Assembly: GCA_014879845.1 (NCBI GenBank)
Contig: JACSRI010000167.1
Span: forward strand, 1-38,410
Source of the DNA: Opitutaceae bacterium
GTDB lineage: Bacteria; Verrucomicrobiota; Verrucomicrobiia; Opitutales; Opitutaceae
DNA: 38,410 nucleotides
Direction of reading: 5' to 3'
Shown here: piece by piece, positions 20,958 to 29,434 of the stretch
Layout: each line of letters begins with the position of its first letter
Position numbering within the stretch: position 1 is the first letter of the stretch
Made by a program: the position numbers and the translations under genes
Notes under the pieces: model-generated
Told to the model about the DNA's origin: nothing
The model's input: only the letters and a program-made list of their open reading frames with translations
The model's database searches: none

Positions 20958-21039
20958 CGTGACGGAAGGCGGGAACTGTCGGCAGATCCCGGGAGGGAGT
21001 CAACCGAAGGATGGGGCGGTCGGGGCGGGGTGGGTCGCC

Positions 21040-22338
21040 TCAGTGAGCGCTATCGCGGCGTAGTTGCTTCGCGCCGATGTCGCGCCGCAAGTAGCTCGAG
21101 GCGAACTGCACGCGGTCCGCGACGGCATAGGCGCGGCGGGTCGCTTCGGCCAACGTCGAGCCGAGCGCCGTCGCACCGAAGACCCGACCGCCGTGAGTCA
21201 AAACGCGGCCGACCTCGTCGCGCTTCGTCCCGGCGTGGAAGAGAAACTCCTCGGGGCCATACGAACTCGGAAGTGTGACGACCTCGCCCTTCGGATAGCT
21301 GCCGGGATAGCCCCTCGACGCGAGCACCACGCAGGTGGCATAGCCCGGCTTCACCTTGAGCTGGATCTCGCCCAGTCTGCGGGTGGCGGCGGCGTGCATG
21401 AGCGCCACCGGGTCGGTCTCCAGCCGCGGCAGCAGCACCTGCGTCTCCGGGTCGCCGAAGCGCGTGTTGAACTCCAGCACCTTCGGACCGTCGCGCGTCA
21501 CCATGATGCCGATGTAGAGCGTGCCGCGGAAGTCGATGCCCTCGGCGGCGATGGCGTCGACGCTCGGGCGGCAGATCTCGCGGTCGATGCGCGCCATCAG
21601 GGCGTCGTCGACGAGTTCGGCGGGCGAGTAGGCGCCCATGCCGCCGGTGTTGGGGCCGGTGTCGCCTTCGCCCACGCGCTTGTGGTCCTGGCTGGTGGGC
21701 AAGACCACGTAGTCGCGGCCCGAGACCACGAGGTGGATCGAGGTCTCTTCGCCCATCAGGCACTCCTCGATGAGCACCTGGGAGCCACTCGCGCCGAAGA
21801 CTTTTTCGCCGAGCATGGAGCGCACGGCGGCCTCGGCTTCGGCGAGGTCCATCGCGACGACCACACCTTTGCCGGCGGCGAGGCCGTCGGCTTTGATCAC
21901 GATCGGCATCGCGCTGGTTTGCAGGTAGTCGAGCGCGGGCTGGAGTTGGTCAAACTCCGCCGCCAGCGCGGTCGGGATGCGGTGCTTGAGCAGCAGGCGC
22001 TTGGTGAAAATCTTGCTGGCCTCGAGGCGCGCGCCGGCGGCCAGAGGCCCGTAGGCGGAAATGCCAACTTTCTCGAGCGCGTCGACCAGGCCGAGCGAGA
22101 GCGGCACCTCGGGTCCGACGACGACGAAGTTCACGCCCTCCTTCTGGGCGAGCGCGACCATGCCTGGCACATCCTCGACGCTCACGGGCGCACAGCGACA
22201 ATCCATCTCCATGCCGCCGTTGCCGGGCGCGGCGATGACCTCGCGGACGAGGGGCGAGGCGAGCGCCGACTTGACCAGCACGTGCTCGCGGCCGCCGCTG
22301 CCGACGACGAGGACTTTGAGGGAGGAGGCGGAAGGCAT
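21040..22338 (-). CDS. purD: Phosphoribosylamine--glycine ligase (GAR synthetase)
   Basis: 432 residues, normal length. ATP-grasp enzyme joining phosphoribosylamine and glycine in purine synthesis step 2. VLVVGSGGREHVL opens the protein, VVGPEVPLSLG near residue 74, KADGLAAGKGVVVA near 149, SQDHKRVGEGDTGPNTGGMGAYSP near 216 (written here in two parts: SQDHKRVGEGD and TGPNTGGMGAYSP), and the metal/ATP segment VLEFNTRFGDPE. All are intact. It uses glycine, so co-location with glyA is sensible. It lies 156 bases downstream of the LOG-family gene in the same direction. Confidence 0.96.
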   Translation of the reverse strand: MPSASSLKVLVVGSGGREHVLVKSALASPLVREVIAAPGNGGMEMDCRCAPVSVEDVPGMVALAQKEGVNFVVVGPEVPLSLGLVDALEKVGISAYGPLAAGARLEASKIFTKRLLLKHRIPTALAAEFDQLQPALDYLQTSAMPIVIKADGLAAGKGVVVAMDLAEAEAAVRSMLGEKVFGASGSQVLIEECLMGEETSIHLVVSGRDYVVLPTSQDHKRVGEGDTGPNTGGMGAYSPAELVDDALMARIDREICRPSVDAIAAEGIDFRGTLYIGIMVTRDGPKVLEFNTRFGDPETQVLLPRLETDPVALMHAAATRRLGEIQLKVKPGYATCVVLASRGYPGSYPKGEVVTLPSSYGPEEFLFHAGTKRDEVGRVLTHGGRVFGATALGSTLAEATRRAYAVADRVQFASSYLRRDIGAKQLRRDSAH

Positions 22339-22380
22339 GGGAGAAACGAAGAAGGGGAGGGTGGATGAGGAAGCAGGGTG

Positions 22381-22478
22381 GGTTGAAGTGGAAAGTTGAC
22401 GTTGAAGAAAAGAACCACGGCCGACGGGCCGGCTCCCGGACCTGCCGCTTCAACCCAAACTCGAGACTTCAACTTTCC
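22381..22478. repeat. Inverted pair of GTTGAAR-type short-period repeats
   Basis: Between purD and the LOG-family gene. Plus strand 22381-22408 reads GGTTGAA, GTGGAAA, GTTGACG, TTGAAGA. Minus strand 22473-22453 reads GTTGAAG, TCTCGAG, TTTGGGT, followed by TGAAG. The arms share GGGTTGAAG and GAAAGTTGA exactly, in inverse orientation, about 40 bases apart. The period is close to 7, more degraded in the right arm. A small hairpin CCGCGC-GCA-GCGCGG lies just beyond, near the LOG-family stop codon. Confidence 0.5.
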
Positions 22479-22494
22479 GCGCGCAGCGCGGACC

Positions 22495-24408
22495 TCAGGT
22501 GATCTGCAGGGCGCGCCGGTAGAAGGTGATGACCTCGTCCACATTGCCCGAGAAGAGGACGTAGTCGGCCATCCAGGCCGGGGCGCGCTTGGTCTTGATC
22601 ATGAGATCGAACTGCGCCTGCAGGTCCTTCCAGAACGAGTTGTGGAAAAACACATACGGCGTGCGCGGGCGGATGCCGAGCTTGAGGTTGCACAGCTCGA
22701 TTCCGGTTTCCTCGAGCGTGCCGACGCCGCCCATCGAGAAGATGCAAAAGTCCGCCACCTGAAACCATTTCTGGCGGTTGTGGCGCGAGTTCTCCGTGAA
22801 GCTGTTGAAGAAATCCACGCCCGTGTTCGGCGGCTGGGCTTCGAGTTCGAGGAACGACGCGCCGGTGAGGCAGTTCTTCTCGTGCGCGGCCGCGTTGGCC
22901 AGACCCATGACGCCGCCGCCGCCGCCGGTGAGCACGGCGACGTTCGGCCCGAAGAAATCGGTCATGCGCACGACGAGATCGCGGATGGCGCGGGCGTTGC
23001 CATCCTCCATCGAGGCGGCGCTGCCGTAGAAGGCGAGGATGGTCGAGGCGCGGAAGCGCTTCACATCCTCCTCGCGCACGAAGAAGCCGTGCTCCTTGCG
23101 ATAGACGTGCACGTAGAGGTCGCCGAGGTTCTCGTTCATCCAGTAGACGTCGATACCGAGCTGCTGGTAGACCTCGAGGCGGGCATGCGCGTCGGAGGAG
23201 AGGAAGAACGGGTTGAGCCGCGAGGCGCGCCGGAAGACGAGGCGACGCAGGGTCACGCGCGTGAGGCGGGCGAGGATTTCGATGTGCTCGAAGAGATTCG
23301 GGAAATACTCGATGACGAGCGTGTCCGAGCCGCGCGTGGCGTGGCTGAGCGCCTGCGCCACGGTGAGGTAGCCCCAGGGCTCGTTCTTCAGGCCGCGGGC
23401 GAGGCTGTCCTTGATGCTGCCGTCGAAGCTGATGCACACGCACGGATTCTCGGCTCGGGCGCTCTGGCCGCGCAGGGAGATGCCGGTGGTGGGCTTGGCC
23501 TTCGCGTCGGCGATCTTGGGGTTCGAGGCGAGCAGCTCGTAGGCCTGGCCGAGTTCGGCGCGCACGGCCTTCCGGCGCTCGCGGATGGCCTCGCGCTCGG
23601 CGGAGTCGTCGGGGCCGGCCCGGTAGACGTCGACCGAGACCATGGGGTTCACCACGACTTCGTCGCTGGTGTTGTAGATCTCGAGCATGACGTTCGTGCC
23701 GAAGGTCTTCACCGGGTCGAGGAGCACGGCGCCGGAGTGCAGCCCGAAGTTGCCCGCGCCGCGGTTGAGCACGACGTAGTGATCCTGCAGGTACATCGAG
23801 CAGCTGGTCAGGATGCCGGCGTGCGGCTGGATCTCGACGAGTTCGGTGGCCTCGCGCACCTGGACCTTGTCGAGGAAGGTGCGGGGCAGGTCGCCGCGCA
23901 GCAGACGCTCGAGGTCCGCGGCGCTCAGGGTTGGCGGCAGGGTGTAGCGGACGCGGTGCGGGGTGAGGAAGACGTGGCCGAAGCGGTCGATCGAGAGCGT
24001 GCTCGGGAGCTTGAGACGGTTCTCGCGCAACGCCTGCCAGATCTCGGTGGCGGTGAGTTTGTTCTGCTCCGGCGCGAAGAAGAGCCGGCCGGCGGCGATG
24101 CCGCGCTGCATGAGCGCGCGAAAACACGGCGCGCTCGGGTAGCTCGTGTCGTAGACGAAGGCCTCGGCCTGGAGGATGAGCGTGTCCTTCTCGAGCGTGG
24201 GCGGGTTCGGCGCGAAGATCTCGATGCCGATGCGCGCGACGGTGGAACGCTCGCTGAACTGCAGTTGCGCGCGGTGAGCACGGGCGAACTCGAGTTCCTG
24301 TTTGTTGCGCAGCTTGAACGCGATGGTGAGCTGGACGCTGGTCTCGGACTTTTCGCGGGCGGCGACGACGACGCCGTCGGCGCTGATCCAGAAATTTTCG
24401 GGCTTCAT
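22495..24408 (-). CDS. Large LOG-family (lysine-decarboxylase-like fold) protein
   Basis: 637 residues from the ATG at 24408 (MKPENFWISADG). The C-terminal part (about 455-637) is a LOG Rossmann domain with the loop GGGGGVMGLAN (495-505) and MGGVGTLEE (559-567), matching the GGGxGxM and PGGxGTxxE motifs except Met for Pro. LOG proteins cleave nucleoside monophosphates to base and ribose-5-phosphate. The N-terminal about 450 residues are unlike ordinary LOG proteins. Part of this region (about 205-275), with LHSGAVLLDPVKTFG and MLEIYNTSDEVVVNPM, recalls the beta-rich fold of dCTP deaminase/dUTPase, a weak resemblance only. Upstream of purD, same strand. The frame stays open far upstream but that part is a shadow. 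Confidence 0.85.
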   Translation of the reverse strand: MKPENFWISADGVVVAAREKSETSVQLTIAFKLRNKQELEFARAHRAQLQFSERSTVARIGIEIFAPNPPTLEKDTLILQAEAFVYDTSYPSAPCFRALMQRGIAAGRLFFAPEQNKLTATEIWQALRENRLKLPSTLSIDRFGHVFLTPHRVRYTLPPTLSAADLERLLRGDLPRTFLDKVQVREATELVEIQPHAGILTSCSMYLQDHYVVLNRGAGNFGLHSGAVLLDPVKTFGTNVMLEIYNTSDEVVVNPMVSVDVYRAGPDDSAEREAIRERRKAVRAELGQAYELLASNPKIADAKAKPTTGISLRGQSARAENPCVCISFDGSIKDSLARGLKNEPWGYLTVAQALSHATRGSDTLVIEYFPNLFEHIEILARLTRVTLRRLVFRRASRLNPFFLSSDAHARLEVYQQLGIDVYWMNENLGDLYVHVYRKEHGFFVREEDVKRFRASTILAFYGSAASMEDGNARAIRDLVVRMTDFFGPNVAVLTGGGGGVMGLANAAAHEKNCLTGASFLELEAQPPNTGVDFFNSFTENSRHNRQKWFQVADFCIFSMGGVGTLEETGIELCNLKLGIRPRTPYVFFHNSFWKDLQAQFDLMIKTKRAPAWMADYVLFSGNVDEVITFYRRALQIT

Positions 24409-24615
24409 CAAAAAAACGAATGGGGCTGTGTGAGCGCGTGGGTGGCGGGGTGCCGGTCGACCGTTGGGTCGGGCTGGGCATCCCGCTCGCGCGAGGCCCG
24501 GCACTCGAATGTCCCTTTCGTGCTTTGACAAAAGAAATCCGTCCCGCTGCGCTCGCGGTTTCCCCGCGAAACAATCCCACGATGCGGGGGTCCACACGCT
24601 CTCCGCCATCATCCC

Positions 24616-25407
24616 ATGACCATTCGTCCGCTCCTTCTCGCCGCCGGCCTGTGTGCCGCGTTGCCCGCGATCTCTCATGCCCAGGCTGTCGGCGTGCCGG
24701 CCGAGTCGGCCGCCCCCGCGGCGCGTCCGACACCGCCCGCGCCGCCCGCCGTCCCGGTGAACGACATGCTCGAGTTCTACGGGTGGTATCTCGGTCAGCA
24801 ATTCCAGTGCGAGGCCCTCGGTCTGAGCGAGCCCGAACTCGAGGCATTCACGCGCGGCATCAAGATGGCCGCCGCTGGTCAGCGCACCCAGGCCGATCCC
24901 CGCACGGTCGGTCCGGCGCTCGAGCGCTTCCTCACGTCGCGCTCGGAGACGGTGGAGAAGAAGCGTCTCGCCGACAGCCAAGCCGAACAGGACACCTTCC
25001 TCGCCGAGATCGACAAGAAGGAGGGCGTGAAGAAAACCGCGTCCGGCCTGCGCTACCAGGTGGTCACCGAGGGCACCGGTCCCAAGCCCGGCCCGACCGA
25101 CGAGGTGCGCGTGCACTATCGCGGCACGTTCGTGGACGGCACGGTTTTCGACAGCTCGATCGAGCGCGGGGAGCCCGCGACGTTTCCCGTCAATCGCGTC
25201 ATCCCCGGCTGGAGTGAAGGCGTGCAGCTCATGTCGGTGGGCGGCAAGTACATGTTCTACGTGCCCGGCGACCTGGGCTACGGCCTGCGCGGCAGCGACG
25301 GCATCCCTCCGGGCAAGCTCCTGATCTTCGAGGTCGAGCTGCTCGCCACGCAGCCGCCCGCGCCGCAGCTGCCGGGCGCCGGCCCGCTGCCGACGCTCGC
25401 GCCCTGA
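24616..25407 (+). CDS. Secreted FKBP-type peptidyl-prolyl cis-trans isomerase
   Basis: 263 residues. A Sec signal peptide covers about residues 1-22 (TIRPLLLAAGLCAALPAISHA, cut after SHA). An Ala/Pro stretch follows, then an FKBP N-terminal domain (about 50-130, EFYGWYLGQQFQCEALGLSE) that serves for dimerisation in FkpA/Mip-like proteins, then the FKBP domain (about 140-250) with VRVHYRGTFVDGTVFDSS, VIPGWSEGVQLM, and YGLRGSDGIPPGKLLIFEVEL. It should act in the periplasm as a folding helper. Divergent from the LOG-family gene (207-base gap). A strong terminator follows, so it forms its own unit. Confidence 0.93.
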   Translation: MTIRPLLLAAGLCAALPAISHAQAVGVPAESAAPAARPTPPAPPAVPVNDMLEFYGWYLGQQFQCEALGLSEPELEAFTRGIKMAAAGQRTQADPRTVGPALERFLTSRSETVEKKRLADSQAEQDTFLAEIDKKEGVKKTASGLRYQVVTEGTGPKPGPTDEVRVHYRGTFVDGTVFDSSIERGEPATFPVNRVIPGWSEGVQLMSVGGKYMFYVPGDLGYGLRGSDGIPPGKLLIFEVELLATQPPAPQLPGAGPLPTLAP

Positions 25408-25442
25408 GCCGCGCCGCGCGCCAGAATCGCCCCGGTCTGCGT

Positions 25443-25482
25443 CGAGGCGGTCCCGCATTCCGGGGCCGCCTCGCTGCTTTTT
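25443..25482 (+). terminator. Rho-independent terminator of the FKBP gene
   Basis: A 13-bp stem with one T-G wobble pairs 25443-25455 with 25461-25473, loop CATTC, followed by CTGC and TTTTT (25478-25482). It begins 36 bases after the FKBP stop codon. Confidence 0.9.
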
Positions 25483-25607
25483 CGAGCCGGCCCACCGCGT
25501 GACAATTGGCCGGGCCGCGGAGATGGGAGTTGCGCGGGCGTGTTGGTGAGGACAATCCAGCACGCGGTCCGGACGGCGTCCGCCGCCGGCACCTCGTCGT
25601 CGCACTC

Positions 25608-26801
25608 GTGAAGATCGTCCTCGTCACAGAAACCTTCCCGCCGGAGGTCAATGGCGTGGCGATGACGCTCAAGCGTCTCGTCGAGGGCGTGGCGCGCCTG
25701 GGCGACGACATCACGGTGGTCCGCCCGCGGCAGCCGGCCGACCGCACGGCCGGGCCCACGAGCGTCGCGGCCGACGCCGTCCTTGATCCGCGAGGCGACG
25801 GCCGCTTTCGCGAGGTCCTTGTGCCCGGGTTGCCGCTGCCTCGCTACGAGGGACTCATGATCGGCTGGCCCGTGCTGTGGCGCCTGCTGCGCTTGTGGTC
25901 GGCAGATCGGCCCGACGTCGTGCACGTCGCGACGGAGGGACCGCTCGGCTGGGCCGCGCTCGGAGCCACCGCGCGGCTCGCGATCCCGACGAGCTCGAGT
26001 TTCCACACCAATTTCCACCAATACGGCCAGCACTACGGCTATGGGGCGTTCCTCCATGTCGCCTTCGCCTACCTGAGAAGTTTCCACAATGAGACCGCGG
26101 TGACGATGGTGCCGACCCGCCAGATGCAGGCGGAGCTGCGCACCGAGGGCTTCTGGGACCCGGAGGTCGTCTCGCGCGGCGTGGATACCGCGTTGTTCTC
26201 GCCGGCCAGGCGCTCTGAGGACCTTCGCCGCTCCTGGGGCGCGGCGCCGGGCGCCCCGGTGTTCCTCTATGTCGGCCGCATCGCGAAGGAGAAAAACATC
26301 GAGCTGGCCGTGCAGGGTTTTCTCGCGGCGCGCGTGCATCACGCCGACGCGCGTTTCGTGCTCGTCGGCGACGGGCCGGAGCGCGAGGCGCTGCAGGCTC
26401 GGTATCCGGAGTTTCACTTCGCCGGGATGCAGCGTGGCGAGGCCCTTGCCGCCCACTACGCCTCGGGCGACGTGTTCCTCTTTCCCAGCGTCACCGAGAC
26501 GTTCGGCAATGTCGTGACCGAGGCGCTGGCCAGCGGCCTGGTGGTGGTGACCTACGACTACGCGGCCGGACGCGAACACATCCGGCATGGCGCCAATGGC
26601 ATCCTCGCCCCCTTCGATGATCCCGCGGCCTACCGCGCCGCGGTGGTCGACATCGCGGCGCGGCCGGCGGATTGGCCCGCCATCCGCGCCGGCGCCCGCG
26701 CCACGGCGTTGGGGGTGACGTGGGACGCGATCATCGCACGCTTTCGTGCGACGCTCGCTGCCGTGGCATCTCTCCATCGCGGCAACGGCGAGTGCGTATG
26801 A
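25608..26801 (+). CDS. GT4-family glycosyltransferase
   Basis: 397 residues from the GTG at 25608 (VKIVLVTETFPPEVNGVAMT), the first start in frame with the family N-terminus. A GT-B fold: donor-binding lobe with VGRIAKEKNIELAV (near 222) and the EX7E motif ETFGNVVTE (near 300), plus SSSFHTNFHQYG in the acceptor lobe. Close relatives include lipid glycosyl/mannosyltransferases such as MgtA-type enzymes using GDP- or UDP-sugars. The gene overlaps the downstream lipid-kinase gene by 4 bases (ATGA), so both are translated together and a role in membrane glycolipid synthesis is likely but inferred. Confidence 0.9.
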   Translation: MKIVLVTETFPPEVNGVAMTLKRLVEGVARLGDDITVVRPRQPADRTAGPTSVAADAVLDPRGDGRFREVLVPGLPLPRYEGLMIGWPVLWRLLRLWSADRPDVVHVATEGPLGWAALGATARLAIPTSSSFHTNFHQYGQHYGYGAFLHVAFAYLRSFHNETAVTMVPTRQMQAELRTEGFWDPEVVSRGVDTALFSPARRSEDLRRSWGAAPGAPVFLYVGRIAKEKNIELAVQGFLAARVHHADARFVLVGDGPEREALQARYPEFHFAGMQRGEALAAHYASGDVFLFPSVTETFGNVVTEALASGLVVVTYDYAAGREHIRHGANGILAPFDDPAAYRAAVVDIAARPADWPAIRAGARATALGVTWDAIIARFRATLAAVASLHRGNGECV

Positions 26802-27721
26802 GTGCCGTTCCCGACGCTCCCGTCTCCGCCCGCGCACTGCGCTGCGCGTTCATCGTCAATCCCGTGTCCGGTCGTCGCGCCTCGCGGGCGCGCCGGCGCG
26901 AGCGCGTGGCCGCATTCATCGAGCGGCATGGTCTCGACGCGCCGCTTCTCGAGTCGCGCGGCCCGGGCCACGCGACCGAGTTGGCCCGCGCGGCCGTGGC
27001 CGAAGGCCGCGGACTCGTCGTCTCGGTCGGCGGCGACGGCACGATGAACGAGGTGGCCTCGGCCCTCGTCGGCCAGCCGACGTTTTTCGGCCTGGTGCCC
27101 TGCGGTTCGGGCAACGGTCTCGCCCGCGATCTCGGCCTGCCGCTGTCGGTCGACCGCGCGCTCGACCTGCTCCTCGACGCGCGCGTGCGCGTGATCGACA
27201 CCGGCGTGGTCAATGGCCGACCCTTCTTCAACGTCGCCGGCTTCGGGCTCGATGCCGAGATCGCGCAGCGCTTCAACGCCTGCCGGGAGCGGGGGCTTGT
27301 CTCGTATTTTCGCCTTGGATTCGGCGCGCTCCGCCACACGCCGCTCGAGCGGCTCGTGATCGAGCCCGACGGTGGCCCGCCCGAGGAACTCGATTCGTTC
27401 CTGACCGCGCTGGCCAACTCGACCCAGTACGGCAACAACGCCCACGTGGCGCCGCGCGCCCGGCTCGATGACGGCCGCATCGACGTGGTGGTCGTACGCT
27501 CGCGCCATCCCGTGCTCGCCTTCTGGCTCGGGCTGCGCGCCTTCGCGGGCACACTCGATCGCGCGGCGAGCGTGCGTTCGCTGCAGGCGGCGCGTTTCAC
27601 CATCCGTCGGGCCGGGCCGGCTGCCGTGCACACCGACGGCGAGGTGCACGCGTGCGACGCCGTGCTCGACGTGCGCGCGGTGCCAGCCTCGCTGCGTGTG
27701 CTTGTGCCGCCGGCGCGTTAG
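26798..27721 (+). CDS. Diacylglycerol-kinase-family lipid kinase
   Basis: 307 residues from the ATG at 26798, which overlaps the previous stop as ATGA. Signatures of the DagK/YegS/sphingosine-kinase family: FIVNPVSGRR near the start, SVGGDGTMNEVASAL (nucleotide loop) near 77-91, and PCGSGNGLARDLGLP near 103-117, then the beta-sandwich C-terminal lobe (FFNVAGFGLDAEI; HTDGEVHA). It phosphorylates a lipid such as diacylglycerol on the inner membrane face, and is coupled here to a lipid-type glycosyltransferase. It converges on the FAD/methyltransferase gene with only 14 bases between stop codons. Confidence 0.93.
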   Translation: MSAVPDAPVSARALRCAFIVNPVSGRRASRARRRERVAAFIERHGLDAPLLESRGPGHATELARAAVAEGRGLVVSVGGDGTMNEVASALVGQPTFFGLVPCGSGNGLARDLGLPLSVDRALDLLLDARVRVIDTGVVNGRPFFNVAGFGLDAEIAQRFNACRERGLVSYFRLGFGALRHTPLERLVIEPDGGPPEELDSFLTALANSTQYGNNAHVAPRARLDDGRIDVVVVRSRHPVLAFWLGLRAFAGTLDRAASVRSLQAARFTIRRAGPAAVHTDGEVHACDAVLDVRAVPASLRVLVPPAR

Positions 27722-27735
27722 CGGTCCGATCTCGT

Positions 27736-29346
27736 TCAGCTTCGTCTCGCGGAAAACACGACGGACGCACGCTGCGGCCGGTCGGGCGGGCGATGCCAAA
27801 TCACCTGCCAGAGATTGCCGTCGAGCGACGCGGCCCAGCGTTCGATGGCTGCGAGTTCCGCCGTGCCGCCGTCGCGCTGGGGGTAGACGACGGCGACGAG
27901 TACGCCGCCGCGCCGCAGAACGGACAATGCCGCCGCAAACGCCGCCGTCGTCGACTCCGGGCGCGTGGCGACGGACGAGTTCGAGCCTGGCAGGTGCCCG
28001 AGATTGGCCACGACGGCGCCCACGCGCCCGCGCCAGGCCGGAGCGATCAGCTCGCCCAGGCCTGCGTGGTTGGCGCAGCGCAGATCGACCGGTGTCTCGC
28101 AGCCCTCGCGTGCGAGCCGGCGGCGGGTCGCCTCGAGCGCGGCAGGCTGGATGTCGATGGAAAGCACGGCGCCGTCCGCACCGACCGCCTGCGCGAGCGC
28201 GTGCGTGTCGGCGCCGTTGCCAGCCGTGAGGTCGACCGCGAAGTCGCCGGGCGCGAGTGCCGCGAGCGTGAGCGCCCGGGCCACGGCGACCGCGTCCCAA
28301 TGTCCGCTCGCGTCGCCCCTCGCGCGCGGCGGCGTGAAGCGCCGCGGCTCGGTCTCCGTCGGCAGCGGCGCTCCCGAGGTGAGATGATCGGCCAGCCGGC
28401 GTGCGAGCCACGGTACGATCACGTAGCCCTGCGAGCCGAAGCCGTTGAAGGCGTGGAGGCGCCCGGAGTCGTCGACCGCGCCGACGAGCGGCCTTGTATC
28501 CATCGTGGCGGCACGCACGCCGCAGGCCTGGGCGACCACCTCCCAGGGCGTGGCGAGATGGCGGGCGAGAAACGCCTCGAGTTCGGCGCGCCCGTCCGCC
28601 GTGGTCTCGCGCATCATGTCACCGGGGACCTTGGTGCCGCCGCACGACCAGAGACCGTCGCCCATCGGCGCGAGGTGATGCCCGCAGACGTAGGCCGAGT
28701 GCGCCTCGAGCGCCGGGGCACGCACGAGCAGCGACTCGCCGCGCACCGGGCGCAGGGGCAGGGGACGACCGGCCGCCGGAGCCAGGTCATCGATGCCACC
28801 CGCGAGGACGACATGGTCCGCGTCCCACTCGTCGGGACAGCAGCGCTGGGCGACGAGGTCGCCCGCGGCTCGCGCCTCCGACCGCAGCACGTCGACCAGG
28901 CGGCGCGCGTCGAGCGCGCCACCACCGCCGATCGCGACGCCGCCGTGGCCGGCGCCGCGCCAACCCGCTGGCAGCTCGGCGAGGTCGCGCACCGCGAACC
29001 CCGCGGCCACGATCGCTGGGATTCGACGCTCGAAGGCGGCCTGTTCGTCCGCGGTCGCAAACGTCCGCACCACCTCGACCGGGCGCAGCACGGTGGATCC
29101 GGTCGCGCGGGCGATCTCTCCATAAGCTTCATGGGCCGCCGCGAAGGTTTCCGCCGCGCGCCACGCGAGCGTGCAGCGCTGGCCGCGCACGGGGTTGAGC
29201 AGGCCCACGGCCGCCTCGCTCGCGCCCGGATGCGACGGGTCGTGCGCCACGGCCACGCGCAGGCCGGGCCCGCGCAACTCGCGCGCGAGCAACAGGCCGG
29301 CGATCCCGGCACCGAGAATGAGCACGTCGACGTGGCGCTCCGACAT
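27736..29346 (-). CDS. FAD oxidoreductase fused to MnmM (YtqB)-like methyltransferase
   Basis: 536 residues from the ATG at 29346 (MSERHVDVLILGAG). Residues 1-325 are a DAO-family flavoprotein: GAGIAG (12-17), VGLLNPVRGQR (47-57) and a C-terminal GVRAATMDTRPLVGAV (276-291) with FNGFGSQGYVIVPWLA (300-315), the pattern seen in MnmC(o). Residues about 350-536 are a class I methyltransferase of the YtqB/MnmM type: VDLTAGNGADT (371-381), IDIQ (397-400), NLGHLPG (448-454), VAVVYP (484-489). In E. coli MnmC the oxidoreductase converts cmnm5U to nm5U and an unrelated methyltransferase then makes mnm5U; B. subtilis uses MnmM for the second step. Here the order is reversed and the partner is MnmM-like, so a two-step wobble-uridine enzyme is inferred. 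It is divergent from the GNAT gene. Confidence 0.85.
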   Translation of the reverse strand: MSERHVDVLILGAGIAGLLLARELRGPGLRVAVAHDPSHPGASEAAVGLLNPVRGQRCTLAWRAAETFAAAHEAYGEIARATGSTVLRPVEVVRTFATADEQAAFERRIPAIVAAGFAVRDLAELPAGWRGAGHGGVAIGGGGALDARRLVDVLRSEARAAGDLVAQRCCPDEWDADHVVLAGGIDDLAPAAGRPLPLRPVRGESLLVRAPALEAHSAYVCGHHLAPMGDGLWSCGGTKVPGDMMRETTADGRAELEAFLARHLATPWEVVAQACGVRAATMDTRPLVGAVDDSGRLHAFNGFGSQGYVIVPWLARRLADHLTSGAPLPTETEPRRFTPPRARGDASGHWDAVAVARALTLAALAPGDFAVDLTAGNGADTHALAQAVGADGAVLSIDIQPAALEATRRRLAREGCETPVDLRCANHAGLGELIAPAWRGRVGAVVANLGHLPGSNSSVATRPESTTAAFAAALSVLRRGGVLVAVVYPQRDGGTAELAAIERWAASLDGNLWQVIWHRPPDRPQRASVVFSARRS

Positions 29347-29434
29347 GGTGGCGCGGTTGTGCCGGAGCGGTGCGTGCGGCGCATCACAATTCTCTCCACG
29401 GGCGGCGCGATCCGCGCCATGCTCACCGTGTCGC

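Noticed and set aside
24525-24554. Promoter of the FKBP gene starting with TTGACA at 24525
   Set aside because: The -35 box is perfect but no acceptable -10 box lies 16-18 bases downstream (TGCGCT is the best), so it is not called.
24409-25605. N-terminal extension of the LOG-family frame to 1036 codons
   Set aside because: It runs antisense through the complete FKBP gene and is Arg/Ala/Gly-rich without motifs; ATG 24408 is a better start.
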